DNA from: Oegoconia quadripuncta
Lineage: Eukaryota > Arthropoda > Insecta > Lepidoptera > Autostichidae
Direction: 5' to 3'
Length of the DNA: 64,000 nucleotides
Assembly: GCA_949316235.1 (NCBI GenBank)
Contig: OX438743.1
Location: 36,859,242-36,923,241 of the forward strand
The position numbers were made by a program, and so were the translations under genes. Within the stretch, counting starts at the first letter, position 1, and every line of letters starts with the position of its first letter. The notes beneath the pieces are model-generated. The model saw nothing but the letters and a program-made list of their open reading frames with translations, was not told the DNA's origin and ran no database searches. Shown here in pieces: positions 1-11,274 of this stretch.

Positions 1-287
1 ACAGTCGGCATTACGTTGGAATGATTCCATAAAGGAACGTGCACCGTGCAAGATTTTGTGACATCGAAAATTGATGCCGATGATCAATTTACTGCAAGTA
101 TATACCAACTGGGTACTGTCTGTCATTCGCTGTGGTATTGCTAGGGTAGATTATGGAATCAAATAAACTACAGAATTTTTGAACAGCTGAACTCTTAGAC
201 CCGTATTAATAAACCATTCTCAAGATTGAGAACAGTCTTGTGACCGGTCTCAAGTAAACGTGTTGATTAATAAACCTAACTTGAGAT

Positions 288-614
288 CCGCCTCCGTGGC
301 TCAATGTAAACAACATAGGGTTTACGAATCGGAGGTCGCGGGTTCGATCCCCAGCGGGGTACATGTTTAGTACTCGGTTTGGTTTGGTAGGGCATTTTAA
401 ATGTCTGCCTGGCTAGCTACCACCATCTTATCTAAATCTGCCGCCAAACAGCAATGTTAATAGCATTGTTATGTTCCGGTTGTCAGAGATAAGATAGCCA
501 GTTACCCAAATATATGGGTTTCCGGGTCAGTACGCTTCCACCTTCGGCCTCATCTTCACTTAACATCAGGTGTGATTGAGGTCAAGTGCTAACCCGTTGT
601 GCATAAAAAAAAAA
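288..614 (+). mobile_element. SINE-1, tRNA-derived, near full length
   Basis: It begins with a tRNA-like head: an A-box-like GTGGCTCAATG and a B box GGTTCGATCCC at about 349. A conserved body follows (TAGGGCATTTTAAATGTC, then GGTTTCCGGGTCAGTACG), then the 3' segment TGATTGAGGTCAAGTG and an A-rich tail at 605-614. The same unit recurs in both orientations at about 7.5, 21.4, 38.2, 43.8, 47.0, 49.6, 56.1 and 57.2 kb. This copy is among the most complete. Confidence 0.85.
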
Positions 615-1041
615 GAGATCTGAAAAGAATTTCCGCGCAGTCCGAATTGTCGGCCAAGAGAGTCTCACCGACCGACTGGATCCCCTGGCGTTGCGAAGAG
701 ACGTCGCGTCCCTCTGCATTCTCTAACGCATATTTCATGGGGAGTGTTCTGAAGAACTGTTCGAGCTAATACCCGCTGCTCAATTTAACCGATACACTTC
801 TCGGAGAAAATAAAATTTCCATCCACATCACCTGGATGAGTGGAAGTCTACCACTGTACGTTTCTCAAGAAACTTCTTACCACGTACGACCACCCTGTGG
901 AACGGATTTCCGGCAGCGGTGTTCCCGAACGAGTACGACATTGGAACCTTCAAGAAACGAGCCTACACCTTCATCAAAGGCCGGCAACGCATCTGTGACA
1001 CTTTTGGTGACCCGCATGCTCGTTTGCCGCTCTCTCGTACC
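615..1041 (+). pseudogene. CR1/jockey-like LINE, C-terminal reverse transcriptase fragment
   Basis: From about 631 the plus strand reads as the C-terminal part of a non-LTR reverse transcriptase: RAVRIVGQESLTDRLDPLAL, then HHLDEWKSTTVRFSRNFLPR, TTTLWNGFPAAVFPNEYD and FKKRAYTFIKGRQR. There are in-frame stops after SLCIL (near 726) and near 810, so it is dead. Its 3' end CGTTTGCCGCTCTCTCGTACC is cut at 1041 by the mariner-type element, and its A-tail resumes at about 3484. The same LINE tail is intact at 46464-46678. The family is judged from remembered lepidopteran LINE C-termini. Confidence 0.8.
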
Positions 1042-1043
1042 TA

Positions 1044-1486
1044 TACAATGTGTCCCGGAGAGAAGTGACCAGCGGGCGTAGTTTGAAAATTTATACAAAA
1101 TTATCGATAAATCATTTAAATTTAGAGACCTAACTGCTTTTGTTTTTTAAAAATTGTTAATCCTTTTTTTTTAATAGACATGTCTGACCTTCTGCACTAT
1201 TTTAGTCATAATTTCTTTGTTTTTACGTCTTTCCCAATTCTTTTTTTTTTAATTCAGTGCTGTTATTATTATTCATCAAATTAAGTTATGAAAATTATCC
1301 CAAAACAAATAAATAATTTATTAAAAAAGAAATAAACTTAAAATTCGACCAACAAAACTGTATTTCTTTAAGTTTAAAAATAAAAAAACGAAAAATATCC
1401 CTATAACATCATGTTTTTTTTTAATTATTATGATACTACATGATATTCTCTAAAATATCCTCGAACAATGTTTTTAGTTATTTCAA
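1044..1486 (+). repeat. Left terminal inverted repeat of the mariner-type element
   Basis: About 440 bp that pairs, as reverse complement, with 3036-3481. Pairing is nearly continuous from TACAATGTGTCCCGG through AACTTAAAATTCGACCAAC to CTAAAATATCC near 1460, and decays past about 1486. The arm is AT-rich with several homopolymer tracts of 8-10 bp where the two arms differ in length. Confidence 0.85.
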
Positions 1487-1708
1487 ATAAATGTGAACGT
1501 ACGAGACATTGAAATTGACCTTTTATGCTCCAGTAACTAGATAGAGATAAGTTTAAAAAAAATGAAAGTAATGTTTTAAGCAGTTTATTTGCACATTTAA
1601 GTGTTTTGTTATTACAATGAATCATTTTGATTTTAACATGATAGTTTAAGAATAAATAAAAGATACTTAATTTGTTAAAATGGTTGTTTATTAAGAAAAA
1701 TCAGGTAA

Positions 1709-2791
1709 TTAATTAATTATGTTTTCAAAATGACCGCCGTCAGCGGTTATGCAGGCCAGGGCCCTAAATGACATCCTTAGTGTAGTTCGCCTTATTTCTG
1801 CATGATTCTGCGCTATTTCTGCGGCAGCAGCATCGATTCTCTGTTTCAGCTGGTCTCTTGAAATTATTGGCACAGCATAAACTTTTTGCTTCATGTAGCC
1901 CCAGAAATAATAATCAAGAGGCGTCAAGTCTGGTGACCTCGGGGGCCATGCTACTGGACCGCCTCTGCCAATCCATCTTGGATAATTTTCATTGATGAAT
2001 TCACGTACCGATTGTGCATAATGTGCCGGGGCTCCATCTAATTGAAAGTACATGTGACGTCTCGTCAGCAAAGGGACGTCCTCTAATAATTGTGGGAGAT
2101 CATTGCGTAAAAAATTCAGCATGACCTCTTGCGTAAGTCTTCTTGGCAATTCAAATGGGCCAATAATTAAATCATCAATAATTCCAGCCCACATGTTTAC
2201 AGAAAACTCGTATTGAAACGAGGTCTCCCTCACTGCATATGGATTTTCAGCGGCCCATATGTGCAAATTTCGGTGGTTGGTTATTCCGGCCCTGGTGAAA
2301 GTAGCCTCGTCGGTCCATAAAACGCGCTTTATAAAGTCAGGATTAAGCCTGTGTTGACGTAATATCCATGTACAAAATACCAACCTCGGTATACTGTCAC
2401 CATCTCTTAAGTTTTGAGCGCGTCGATAATGGTAGGGGTGAAGTCCCTCTTTCTTCAATACGCGCCAGAGGCGCATTCTTGTTATCCCCAGCCTGATAGC
2501 AATTCTGCGAATGCTTATCGTTGGATCAGCTGTTACTAAACGTAACACCTGCTCGTCGATGTCCATACGAACAGCAGGAGCAGGTTGTACGGGTTCATTT
2601 CGTCTGCGACGTAAACCCATTTCACTCATTTGGCGATGTACTGCGATAAACGAGCGATATCCAAGTACGACCCGGTTGGGATATCGTCTTCTGTACTCCG
2701 CAACGGCAGCTCGTGCGTTCCCGTCACAAAAACCATACACAAAATGCATATCAGCCACATGAGAAGGTTGTAAATTTGCAAGTCTAGACAT
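1709..2791 (-). CDS. Transposase, Tc1/mariner superfamily (D-D-D catalytic triad)
   Basis: Uninterrupted 360-residue ORF. Residues about 18-60 form an N-terminal helix-turn-helix resembling the insect DUF4817 segment (FVYGFCDGNARAAVAEYRRR). A second HTH covers about 76-118 (TISIRRIAIRLGITRMRLWR). The DDE/D catalytic core follows: D161 in LWTDEATF, D252 in FQLDGAPAHY and D293 in PPRSPDLTPLDYYFWG. Spacing is 90 residues between the first two and 40 between the last two, against 34 for classical mariner. The enzyme would bind the element ends and cut and paste the DNA at TA sites. Length is normal for the superfamily, there is no internal stop, and the start is the first Met of the frame. Whether it is active cannot be told from sequence. 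Confidence 0.93.
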   Translation of the reverse strand: MSRLANLQPSHVADMHFVYGFCDGNARAAVAEYRRRYPNRVVLGYRSFIAVHRQMSEMGLRRRRNEPVQPAPAVRMDIDEQVLRLVTADPTISIRRIAIRLGITRMRLWRVLKKEGLHPYHYRRAQNLRDGDSIPRLVFCTWILRQHRLNPDFIKRVLWTDEATFTRAGITNHRNLHIWAAENPYAVRETSFQYEFSVNMWAGIIDDLIIGPFELPRRLTQEVMLNFLRNDLPQLLEDVPLLTRRHMYFQLDGAPAHYAQSVREFINENYPRWIGRGGPVAWPPRSPDLTPLDYYFWGYMKQKVYAVPIISRDQLKQRIDAAAAEIAQNHAEIRRTTLRMSFRALACITADGGHFENIIN

Positions 2792-3035
2792 TTTAAAACA
2801 AAGTCACAAATTTAAACAGCAGTCCTCGAAACTCGGAAGCGCACCAATTGAATTCAAAGACGTAGCGTCACGGACACAAGGAACGATCGACTAACTAATA
2901 ATAAGCAAATTGGAGCCGGTCTGAGAAAGGTGGCGGGGGGCGGGAGGACAGGAGCTATACGATAACAGCTAGTAATTTTTTACCTGCTCTATCCTTATTT
3001 GAAGGTCACAATTCAACACATTGTACTTTGGCACA

Positions 3036-3481
3036 CGTTTGAAATTGATAGAAACATTGTTCTAGGATATTTTAGAGAATATCATGTAGTATCATAATAA
3101 TTAAAAAAAAACATGATGTTATAGGGACATTTTTCGTTTTTTTAATTTTAAACTTAAAAAAATACAGTTTTGTTGGTCGAATTTTAAGTTTATTTCTTTT
3201 TTAATAAATTATTTATTTGTTTTGGGATAATTTTCATAACCTAATTTGATTAATAATAATAACAGCACTGAATTAAAAAAAAAAGAATTGGGAAACACGT
3301 AAAAACAAAGAAATTATGACTAAAATAGTGCAGGAGGTCATACATGTCTATTAAAAAAAAAGGATTAACAATTTTTAAAAAACAAAAGCAGTTAGGTCTC
3401 TAAATTTAAATGATTTATCGATAATTTTGTATAAATTTTCAAACTACGCCCGCTGGTCACTTCTCTCCGGGACACATTGTA
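3036..3481 (-). repeat. Right terminal inverted repeat of the mariner-type element
   Basis: Inverse partner of 1044-1486. It ends CTCCGGGACACATTGTA directly before the TA duplication at 3482-3483 and the resumed LINE A-tail. Confidence 0.85.
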
Positions 3482-3716
3482 TAAAAAAAAAAATTTGCAT
3501 ACTCAAGCGTACTCACTTGAGAGGTGCGCGTATTAATAAACGAAACTTAAGACTATCATTCATTCCCGCTGAGGCGAATACTTGAGAATTGATCTCAGCT
3601 GAGTAGACCTCAAGATTGGTTTATAAATTAGCACGGAGAGATATCGTCAACTACTTAAGACGCATCTGGGTTGATACAGCCTCAAGACTTCTATTGAGAT
3701 TGATTTATTAATAAGA

Positions 3717-5835
3717 GTCTTAGTCTGTTTACTCTTCATTCTATTTATTTTTTCTAAATTATCTTCATTTCTTTTCTGCTTTTTTTTTATGTTAGGAGGG
3801 CAATAAGATTTCATTCGGCGCTATAGAAAATGTGAACGACGACTGAAATGGTACATACTGATCAGTCCTAGGCAATCCAGGCACCTGTATTGTTAAACTG
3901 GACAAAGGCTCGAGACAATAAGAAGTTATAATTTATATAGAAAAACTTACAGTAAGAACCCACGGTTAGTAAGGGACTTCATTCCATAATGTTATAAACC
4001 AGGGACGAAACTGGGAACACTTCTAGAGATGTTACAACGTGCCAAAATGTTTAATTTTATCTATATGCAACTGTTATATTTAGTTATGTGGATGGATTTG
4101 CACAACTTTCCGCATCGCGTCGGAGGCTCTTGATGTTGGGCTCCCCTGAAAACCAGCGCTGTAACAATTGCTACAGCATATGCTGAGATGGAGTCCATTT
4201 TAGACATCACACTGCACTCACCGCATTTCAAAATCTGTATATGTATATTGTGATAATTTTCTTGTTTTTATTAATATTGTTGTTGCTATAGTGTGGTGTC
4301 AAATAAATATATGTCTATGTCTAAAAAAATATTCTCTGAATTAGCTCTATGCGCTTTATGAAAACATCGTACAGGGGATTCGATATAGCCTTAAATAAAT
4401 TACTGTATCACTATGGACTTAAAATGAAGATTAATTTAGGTAAGTACATTTATTAATAATGCTTATATATAGAAGAACCAGAGTAACAGAAAAGTTTATG
4501 GCATACTTACCGACACTTAACATTTTCTGTACCATGTAGTATTGGCGAACCGAATTATCTTTTGCTGAACATAGTAATGATATATGATAAACCCAAATGA
4601 ATATATATTTTATAAATTCTAAACACACCGCCTACACATCTCCTAACAAGGTTGTTGTGTAACAGATTCTTGTTACACACCAAACACAAGATAAACAAAT
4701 TACTTAAACGTTAATTACAAATCATCCAAGGTGAAATTTCATGTTAACACGAAAATTGAAGACCCCAGTTAAAACAATAGCGCGCCCGTACAAGGCCGTA
4801 CAACAATGGACATGCCCGGAGTGATTTTGGAAAAGCGAAGGTCAAGTGTCGTTCTGATCCAAGATAAGCCCTTCCTCCTTGTTAGCTGAGATAAGCTATT
4901 ACACGCATCGGTGGTCGCTACTGACGACTTCGTTACGAAATTTTAAGTTCGAAAAGTATACATCAATCTAGTGATAGTTCAATGCACACTACAGTCCCAC
5001 TGAGTACATACCCATTGGGTACTTATTACGATGCTCGGTGAAGAATAAAAATTAAATTTTAAAGAGAATAAATAAATTTTGAAGTGGCATTGGACAGCGC
5101 ACTACCGCGTAAGGCCACTCGGGCATAACAGTTCTAGAGTGGAGACCACGCGCCCGCAAACCCATTGTGGGTCATCCACCCTACAATAAGCGATACAGGC
5201 TTCCGAACGGTCACTCTGGAACTCTATGAAGGAGGCAAGGTCTGCAATGGAATTGTGGCTATTATAATGATGAAGCTTCATTCAGTCCAGTCGTGTGGTT
5301 CCTGACAGTACAGAACAGGACTAAAATCCGACGGTTGTTTCGTCAGTTACTGGTAGCGTAAATGTAGGGTCGTGTAACCCTTATCAACTCAGTAGCCGGC
5401 TCCAGATGAGTTGCGAGAAAATTAACACTTACATTATTACATTATTCCCTAATTGGTATAGTAATAATAAAGTTTGGAGAGATTATCGTTTTATTCAATG
5501 TGATTAATATAATATTCTCTCGTCTTTCTTTCAAATAATATGAATAATTTCATATAAAATACGTAGTAAACAAAATGGAATCGATAAATTTCTTTTTAGG
5601 ATTCGGGACATGAATTCCTTTCAGGTAAATTGCTAAGGAGACCTTTTAAAATTTTTTAGCGAGTCAGTTATAAAAACTACTAAATACTGAATAGCTGTGA
5701 TCAATGTGTTTGCAGTACTTATCACATGGTGGAAACCTTAAGTGTGTTCAGGTTTTTCTTTAATATAAGACGTGATTGAAAACTATAAACCATTGTACAG
5801 ACTATACTGCCCAGTAAACAAAAGTAGGAGATAAT
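3717..5835. other. Gene-free stretch with probable LINE tails
   Basis: No convincing coding sequence. About 4070-4328 looks like a retroposon 3' end: a GC-richer block, then TCAAATAAATATATGTC and a short A-tail. About 5085-5285 looks like a lepidopteran LINE 3' terminus (GTGGAGACCACGCGCC, then CAATGGAATTGTGG, ending in ATAATGATGA). Both calls rest on general resemblance only. The rest shows nothing recognisable. Confidence 0.35.
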
Positions 5836-5974
5836 GGTTTCGATTCGGATGTACACCAACTAAACTAAACTAAAACCAGTTTTGGAGTGGTGCAGTCGCA
5901 TCGTACTGTTCTAGGGAGAAAGAGACAGTACTACTTTAAAACTAGTTTAGTTGGTGTACATCCGAATCGACACC
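5836..5974. mobile_element. MITE-C, 139-bp foldback element
   Basis: Ends are inverted copies of CGATTCGGATGTACACCAAC followed by TAAACTAAA, around a short core. Further copies lie at 22606-22744 and 60953-61096. It has no coding capacity. The left terminus is slightly mutated (GGTTTCG against GGTGTCG). Confidence 0.85.
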
Positions 5975-6759
5975 ACTGTCGACTACAAAGAACGAATGTT
6001 TGTAGTTTCTTTGAGATATTTAAATGTACCTTCCTCATTTATATAATAAAGCGTATTTGATTGATTGAATGTTGGCACGTTTATATGCATTTGTTTTAAT
6101 TATTATGTGCACAAAATTTCAAGTTTTCATATCTCTTTGACTGGATAATCACCTGGACACTTAAATTTTCCACCCATATATGACTAGAGTTTAATGTAAC
6201 TAGGTAAAGAAAAACCTGAAATTACTTCCCCATAATTATTTAATAATAAATAAACACGCAGATACATTTTATGCTGCTTAAGCTTATTCAGTGGGACCAG
6301 CTTTAGCTTTATTCCGTAATAATAGCAGATCAGAAAAACTCATTAACTAGGTTACAACTTAAACCAAAGTAAAATCACTGGACGACCCAAACTTACACGC
6401 ATGATACTAGTAAAGTTACGACTTTGAACTCGTATCTTCCTCTTACACACACTCGTAGTTTCTTATTATTATATCTAGAATCTGTCATTTCGTGAATATG
6501 TTTTTTGCGTTTTTGCGACAAGCAACCTACGAGCATTTTGCGAATATGTCATATCGCATTTTTGACATTATGCGCCTAAATGACTTTACTTTGGTCAAAG
6601 GGTTACAATAACAAACATAAAATTTACAATGAGACCAAAAAAATTCATAACACAAACATTTTTATGCTTAATTTAATGGTTGTTAATAATAATAACCATT
6701 GGATATGGCCTTTGACATTACTTTATCATTGATCACATCATCATACACAAGTACACTAT
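5975..6759. other. No recognised feature
   Basis: AT-rich sequence without a supported ORF, repeat copy or RNA gene. Confidence 0.4.
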
Positions 6760-7092
6760 GGCCCGTATTAATAAACCATTCTCAAGATTGAGAACAGTCT
6801 TGTGACTGGTCTCAAGTAAACGTGTTGATTAATAAACCTAACTTGAGACCTGACAAGCACGTGCACACTCAAGCAAGTACTCACTTGAGACGTGCGCGTA
6901 TTAATAAACGAAACTCAAGACTATCATTCATTCGCCGCTGAGGCGTATACTTCAGAAGTGATCTCAGGCCAGTAAACCTCAAGATTGGTTTATAAATTAG
7001 CACGGAGCTTGAGATAGCGTCAATTTCTAAAGACGCATCACGGGTGATACAGCCTCAAGACTTGTATTGAGATTGGTTTATTAATACGGGCC
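6760..7092. mobile_element. MITE-A, complete 333-bp copy
   Basis: Terminal inverted repeats GGCCCGTATTAATAAACC and GGTTTATTAATACGGGCC, flanked by TAT at 6757-6759 and 7093-7095. Internal CTCAAG/CTTGAG motifs repeat several times in both orientations, so the single strand can fold extensively. A 3-bp target duplication with AT-only sequence fits a PIF/Harbinger-like mover, but the superfamily is inferred. Confidence 0.85.
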
Positions 7093-7527
7093 TATATTAC
7101 AGTCGACAGAAAGTAGTTTATATGTTTACAGTTATTGTAGGTAACTAAGCCTCATACATTTTAAACGGGTTATGACGATAAGCGAAGATGACGCCTAAGT
7201 TAATAAACAGCCTGAACAAAACAATCAACATTGCTTCATGGCGGCAAACTCATGTCTGTATTAATAAGACAATCACAAGATTGAGGTCTAATTAGAGCTT
7301 CAATATACACTTATCATCAAAATAATCGACCCACCATATAAATCTCTATACAACTTCCTGCATGTCTGGTTTTTGAAACTAGTTAGTAACAACTTACATA
7401 CCAATTTTAATGAAATTTTCAGTTTTCTACAGGCACTATGTCACCAATTAAAATGATGTACGAGAAGTTTCCAGTGTTAACTTAAGTCGATCTCAATCTT
7501 GGGATCGTTTTATAATTACCAGCCCAA

Positions 7528-7671
7528 AAATAAGATGGTAGTAGCTAGCCAAACGGACTTTTAAAATCAACCAACCAGAGTACTATACATATATGTATGT
7601 AGCTGGGAATTGAACTCGCGACCTCCGTTTCGTAAACCTTATGCTGGTTACATTGAGCTAGGGAAGCGGTT
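7528..7671 (-). mobile_element. SINE-1 fragment with tRNA-like head
   Basis: Minus-strand copy of the SINE-1 5' half. It shows the inverted B box (GGGAATTGAACTCGCGACCTC), the anti-A-box CATTGAGCTAGGG and the body ATAAGATGGTAGTAGCTAGCC. The 3' half is missing. Confidence 0.75.
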
Positions 7672-7761
7672 CCATGACTAATAGGATATATATGATAAAT
7701 AGAGTATTTCGTCTATACTCGCTTTTGATCTGTATCCTCACCATATTCAAGCAGCGAACTA

Positions 7762-8568
7762 TACAGGGCGTCCCAAAGTTATGGGACATGAAGGGGAAGT
7801 ACCTTAAATATCGTAGATAGTGAATTTTGCTCAAAGAAGACTTTATGTTATTTTTAAAAGTTAGTAATTCTGCATTCATAGATTTTCTAAAAATTATTTG
7901 CTTCGGCTGGGAATCGAACCGACTCAAATGTGAAAAAAAAAACACCCTACTTTTATGATGCCAATCGAAAGAATAGCTAAAAAATAATAACTCTGCCTAA
8001 GTAACATAGTATTTTAAAAGAAAGGAACAACGTGAAATTAATCATTTTAATCAAATAAAAAACATACATGAAACTGCCGTAGTCAATTAAGTAGGTATTT
8101 TTTTGTAAATTAATTAATTAAATGCTCAAAATGTGATCCACGTGCACTTATAATAAGGAAAACTATGTTAGTACCTATTTTATGAAGTGGGTACTTATTT
8201 ACGAATAATCAATGCTATCTTTGGAATGATAATATCGCTACTTTTCGAACGTCGTCGGCAATAAATAACTTTCTTGAAATTTGACTCAATCATTTTATGT
8301 TGTTCCTTTCTTTTAAAATACTATGTTACTTAGGCAGAGTTATTATTTTTTAGCTATTCTTTCGATTGGCATCATAAAAGTAGGGTGTTTTTTTTTTCAC
8401 ATTTAAGTCGGTTCGATTCCCAGCCGAAGCAAGTAATTTTTAGAAAATCTATGAATGCAGAATTACTAACTTTTAAAAATAACATAAAGTCTTCTTTGAG
8501 CAAAATTCACTATCTACAATATTTAAGGTACTTCCCCTTCATGTCCCATAACTTTGGGACGCCCTGTA
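7762..8568. mobile_element. Non-autonomous mariner-type element (TACAGGGCGTCCC), copy 1
   Basis: 807 bp, flanked by TA at 7760-7761 and 8569-8570. Ends are TACAGGGCGTCCCAAAG and its inverse. The long terminal arms run from both ends to about GAAAGGAACAAC and remain almost perfectly complementary. A central stretch holds no transposase. The 63-95 residue ORFs in the arms are mirror images of each other, not genes. Near-identical to 38899-39700 except for a short central block. Ends resemble those of 1044-3481 (TACA..G.GTCCC), suggesting mobilisation by a related transposase. Confidence 0.9.
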
Positions 8569-11125
8569 TACTATGAACACACATAAATAAAAAAATGCCG
8601 GACTCATGAAATGAGTGGTCAAAACTACGAGTTATTTTACTGCAGTAATAACAATAATTGTACTACATTCTACTAAAACAACATAAAACAGCTGTAAAGT
8701 ATTTGCCTAACTCTGGTCACAAGCAAATAAGGTACCTAAAATGCTAAGCAAGGTTTATCGAAGAGTTTTCCTCCTAAGTAAAAAAAGTATTCAAGGTAAT
8801 AAAACCAATAGCATTTCACGGTGAATATACTTTGAAATTAAGTTTATTAAAGTGAATATACTTTAATAAACATGGCGAGGGTATAGAACAAGAGCAGGTA
8901 TCTGCATGAAGCGAAGCCGTACCTATGTTAGTCGGTAAAGCAAGGTTTGTCCGAGTACACGTTTTGAGCAGTCGACGATTATTTGAGCATAACACACTAT
9001 TCTTTTATTATTTAAAACCCGACGCAAAAAGAGAGGTGTTATAAATTGTAGTTCAAACGGCTGAACCAATTTGAAAACGGCTTTGTAATTTTGAAAACAG
9101 GTGGATGTGATATGGTTCTTAGCCATGTTTGATGAAAAATGGTTAAGCCGTTTCGAAGATATTTTGGGTTATCTGGACCTAATTGTATCTCAGGGGTATC
9201 CTAATTTTCAATTTAGATACAGTTAAGTTAGATTAAGTAGATAAATTTCTGTCGATTGTATATTTCAGTAATGAGTATACATATAAAAGATAAGTATAAT
9301 TATAAACTATAAATAAATATTTAAACAAAGAATGTTTCAAAATTACTTAGAAAATGCAAGATTAAAGTTGACATTATCACGATTACTAACACCAAACGAC
9401 ACTAAAAATATAGTGCTCAATAAGCTAACATGGACATGAGTAAATAGTTTATTAAAACAAGGGCAACTAAGAAAAATTACCCCAAAGATAATTCTTTAAA
9501 GGAGAATATTGAACAGACATTTTCCTAGCTTTTTTTTTTTTATTAAAAACTGGTTTCGCGTTTGGCTACAATCTCACCTGATGGAAAGTGACGATGTAGC
9601 CGAAGATGTATCACGCACACCCAGTAAATGCCTATTCACTCTAGACTTGAAGATCCCAAGCTCGCTTGCATCTCTCTACTCACTTGTTGAAGGTTAGGTA
9701 TTAATAGGGCGGGACCAATTTCAGATACGCTTGTTTAGGTAAGCCTTGTTTTATTAAACCACAGATAAGGACCTAATTATAATATGCGAATACTCGACAT
9801 ACGTATATCGTATCACTCAGTTTTTAACATATTCAATACGGATGAATTCTAAAACAAGAGATCTTTTTGACGTTATGCGTTTCGTAGGTCACCATAACTT
9901 CAGCTGTGGTTTCACTTCAGCCTTTCTATTCAATTTGTGAGAACAATCCGCATTGAATTATTTTAGCAACAATATGCTAACTCGGAACAATAACGCCTAA
10001 CAACTTCCATTTCAATCAGGGTCCAGCAACCTTATCACATAACTCTTATGGCTTTATGAGCAACAGAATTTATGTTTGACTCTGATATGTAAGGCATAAC
10101 GAGGACAGGTGATTATTGTCACGGCGACATTTGGTAATTTTTATTGAAGTAAACAACGGTACACAGTTAAACGGTTAATGATCAAACAATCACCATATGT
10201 AACCGACAGGAGTCACCCGCGCGTGCAATACCTAATCGATTCAACTAATAAATCAATATTAAATGCAACAACTGGTGGTAAATTAATTTCGATAAAATGC
10301 CGCCATATATTATATAATGTTAAAGGATTCGGATTGAAATGGGCGTTATTTTAGGCATTTACCGACTGAAATATTCACTCATACACAATCAATGCACAAA
10401 ATTATTTAAAACGACGTCGAGTTCTCGCATACAGGACACATTCATCAGCAATTTCAGTATATTATAGTTACCTACGTGAGAACAACATAATACCACATAG
10501 CAGACCGACTTCACATTTCTTACAATCATATGTATTAGTTGCGGTCGGCCATTAATAATCGCCTACTACAAGTGGATGGAACGCAGCCATTGTTCAAAGG
10601 CGTACATTCCGATGCCAAAGCTAGTAAACATTACACAACACCAACCGGGCGGACGAATTACTGAAACGCTGACAGACAAAATTGTCCCATAGAAACACGA
10701 TCTTGGCTGATTCGCGTCTACTATCTATTAATTTTATTTAACCCTAACTACTCGTAATTCATAATACTTCTCTGTGCTACAGTATACCGCTCTAACATTC
10801 CTAACATTTCAAAAATATATTTTGTATAATTAGGAAAAATATGCACAAAAGACATCGATTTTTAAAATATAACGACAATATTTTGTTTTCTTATTAACAA
10901 TTGTACACAGAAGCGGAGGCATGATATATGGTGTGGGATAAGTAGTTTTATTATCGCATTAACATTATCGACGGCATAAATTGGCCCATGAGTATAATGT
11001 AGATTATTATAGTAATGTTATGGCATTATTCATTACATTATTATATCGAGTCGTTACTGGAAAACATCTAAAAAATAATTACCATACTATTAGCGCCCGA
11101 ATACTCAATCACTTCTTAGCTTTAA
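8569..11125. other. Gene-free stretch with retroposon scraps
   Basis: No credible ORF. About 9003-9190 carries a motif common in lepidopteran repeats (AAACCCGACGCAAAAAGAGAGG, then GGTTCTTAGCCATG and AGCCGTTTCGAAGATA). About 9540-9700 is a LINE 3' scrap (CAATCTCACCTGATGG, then CCAGTAAATGCCTATTCA) that recurs inverted at about 47990-48065. The rest, 9700-11125, shows nothing recognisable. Confidence 0.4.
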
Positions 11126-11274
11126 GGCTCGTATTTCAGAATGTTGCTCAAGCGTAGATCTATGCTTGAGCATAGTTAGAAAGAGATGCAGATATAGAAG
11201 TTGCAAAAAGCTGTCCCTTTTTAAATGTCCTCAAGCGGAGATCTCTGCTTGAGTAACATTCTGTAACACGGGCC
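11126..11274. mobile_element. MITE-B, 149-bp foldback element
   Basis: Ends GGCTCGTATTTCAGAATGTT and its inverse ending ACGGGCC, flanked by TAA at 11123-11125 and 11275-11277. CTCAAGCG/CGCTTGAG hairpins lie just inside each end. Other copies are at 23680-23827 and 51888-52039. Confidence 0.88.

Larger units (their letters stand above)
1044..3481 (-). mobile_element. Mariner-type DNA transposon with intact transposase
   Basis: This is a 2438-bp element. It begins TACAATGTGTCCCGG and ends with the inverse, and is flanked by TA duplications at 1042-1043 and 3482-3483. Terminal inverted repeats are about 440 bp (1044 to about 1486 and about 3036 to 3481), very long for a mariner element but comparable to Tc3 or Minos in the same superfamily. 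One ORF on the minus strand (1709-2791) encodes the transposase. The insertion splits the A-tail of a LINE, as shown by the uninterrupted paralogous site at about 46650-46678. The two arms have diverged slightly by small indels and substitutions, so it is not brand new. TA target site, end sequence and DDD motif place it in Tc1/mariner/IS630. Confidence 0.92.
200..3716 (+). mobile_element. MITE-A (GGCCCGTATT family), split by nested insertions
   Basis: The two ends match the uninterrupted copy at 6760-7092. The left part is about 200-286 and the right part about 3496-3716; the 3.2 kb between them is a SINE, a LINE tail and a mariner-type element. The left end begins CCCGTATTAATAAACC. The right end is more degenerate and reads TTTATTAATAAGAG. 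It is a non-autonomous terminal-inverted-repeat element with no coding capacity, and the oldest layer of the nest. Confidence 0.75.

Noticed and set aside
7658..8576. Mirror-image ORFs of 95 and 63 codons sharing the same start peptide (also 38891-39082 and 39517-39720)
   Set aside because: They lie in the inverted arms of the non-autonomous transposon, so the duplicate frames are a by-product of arm symmetry.
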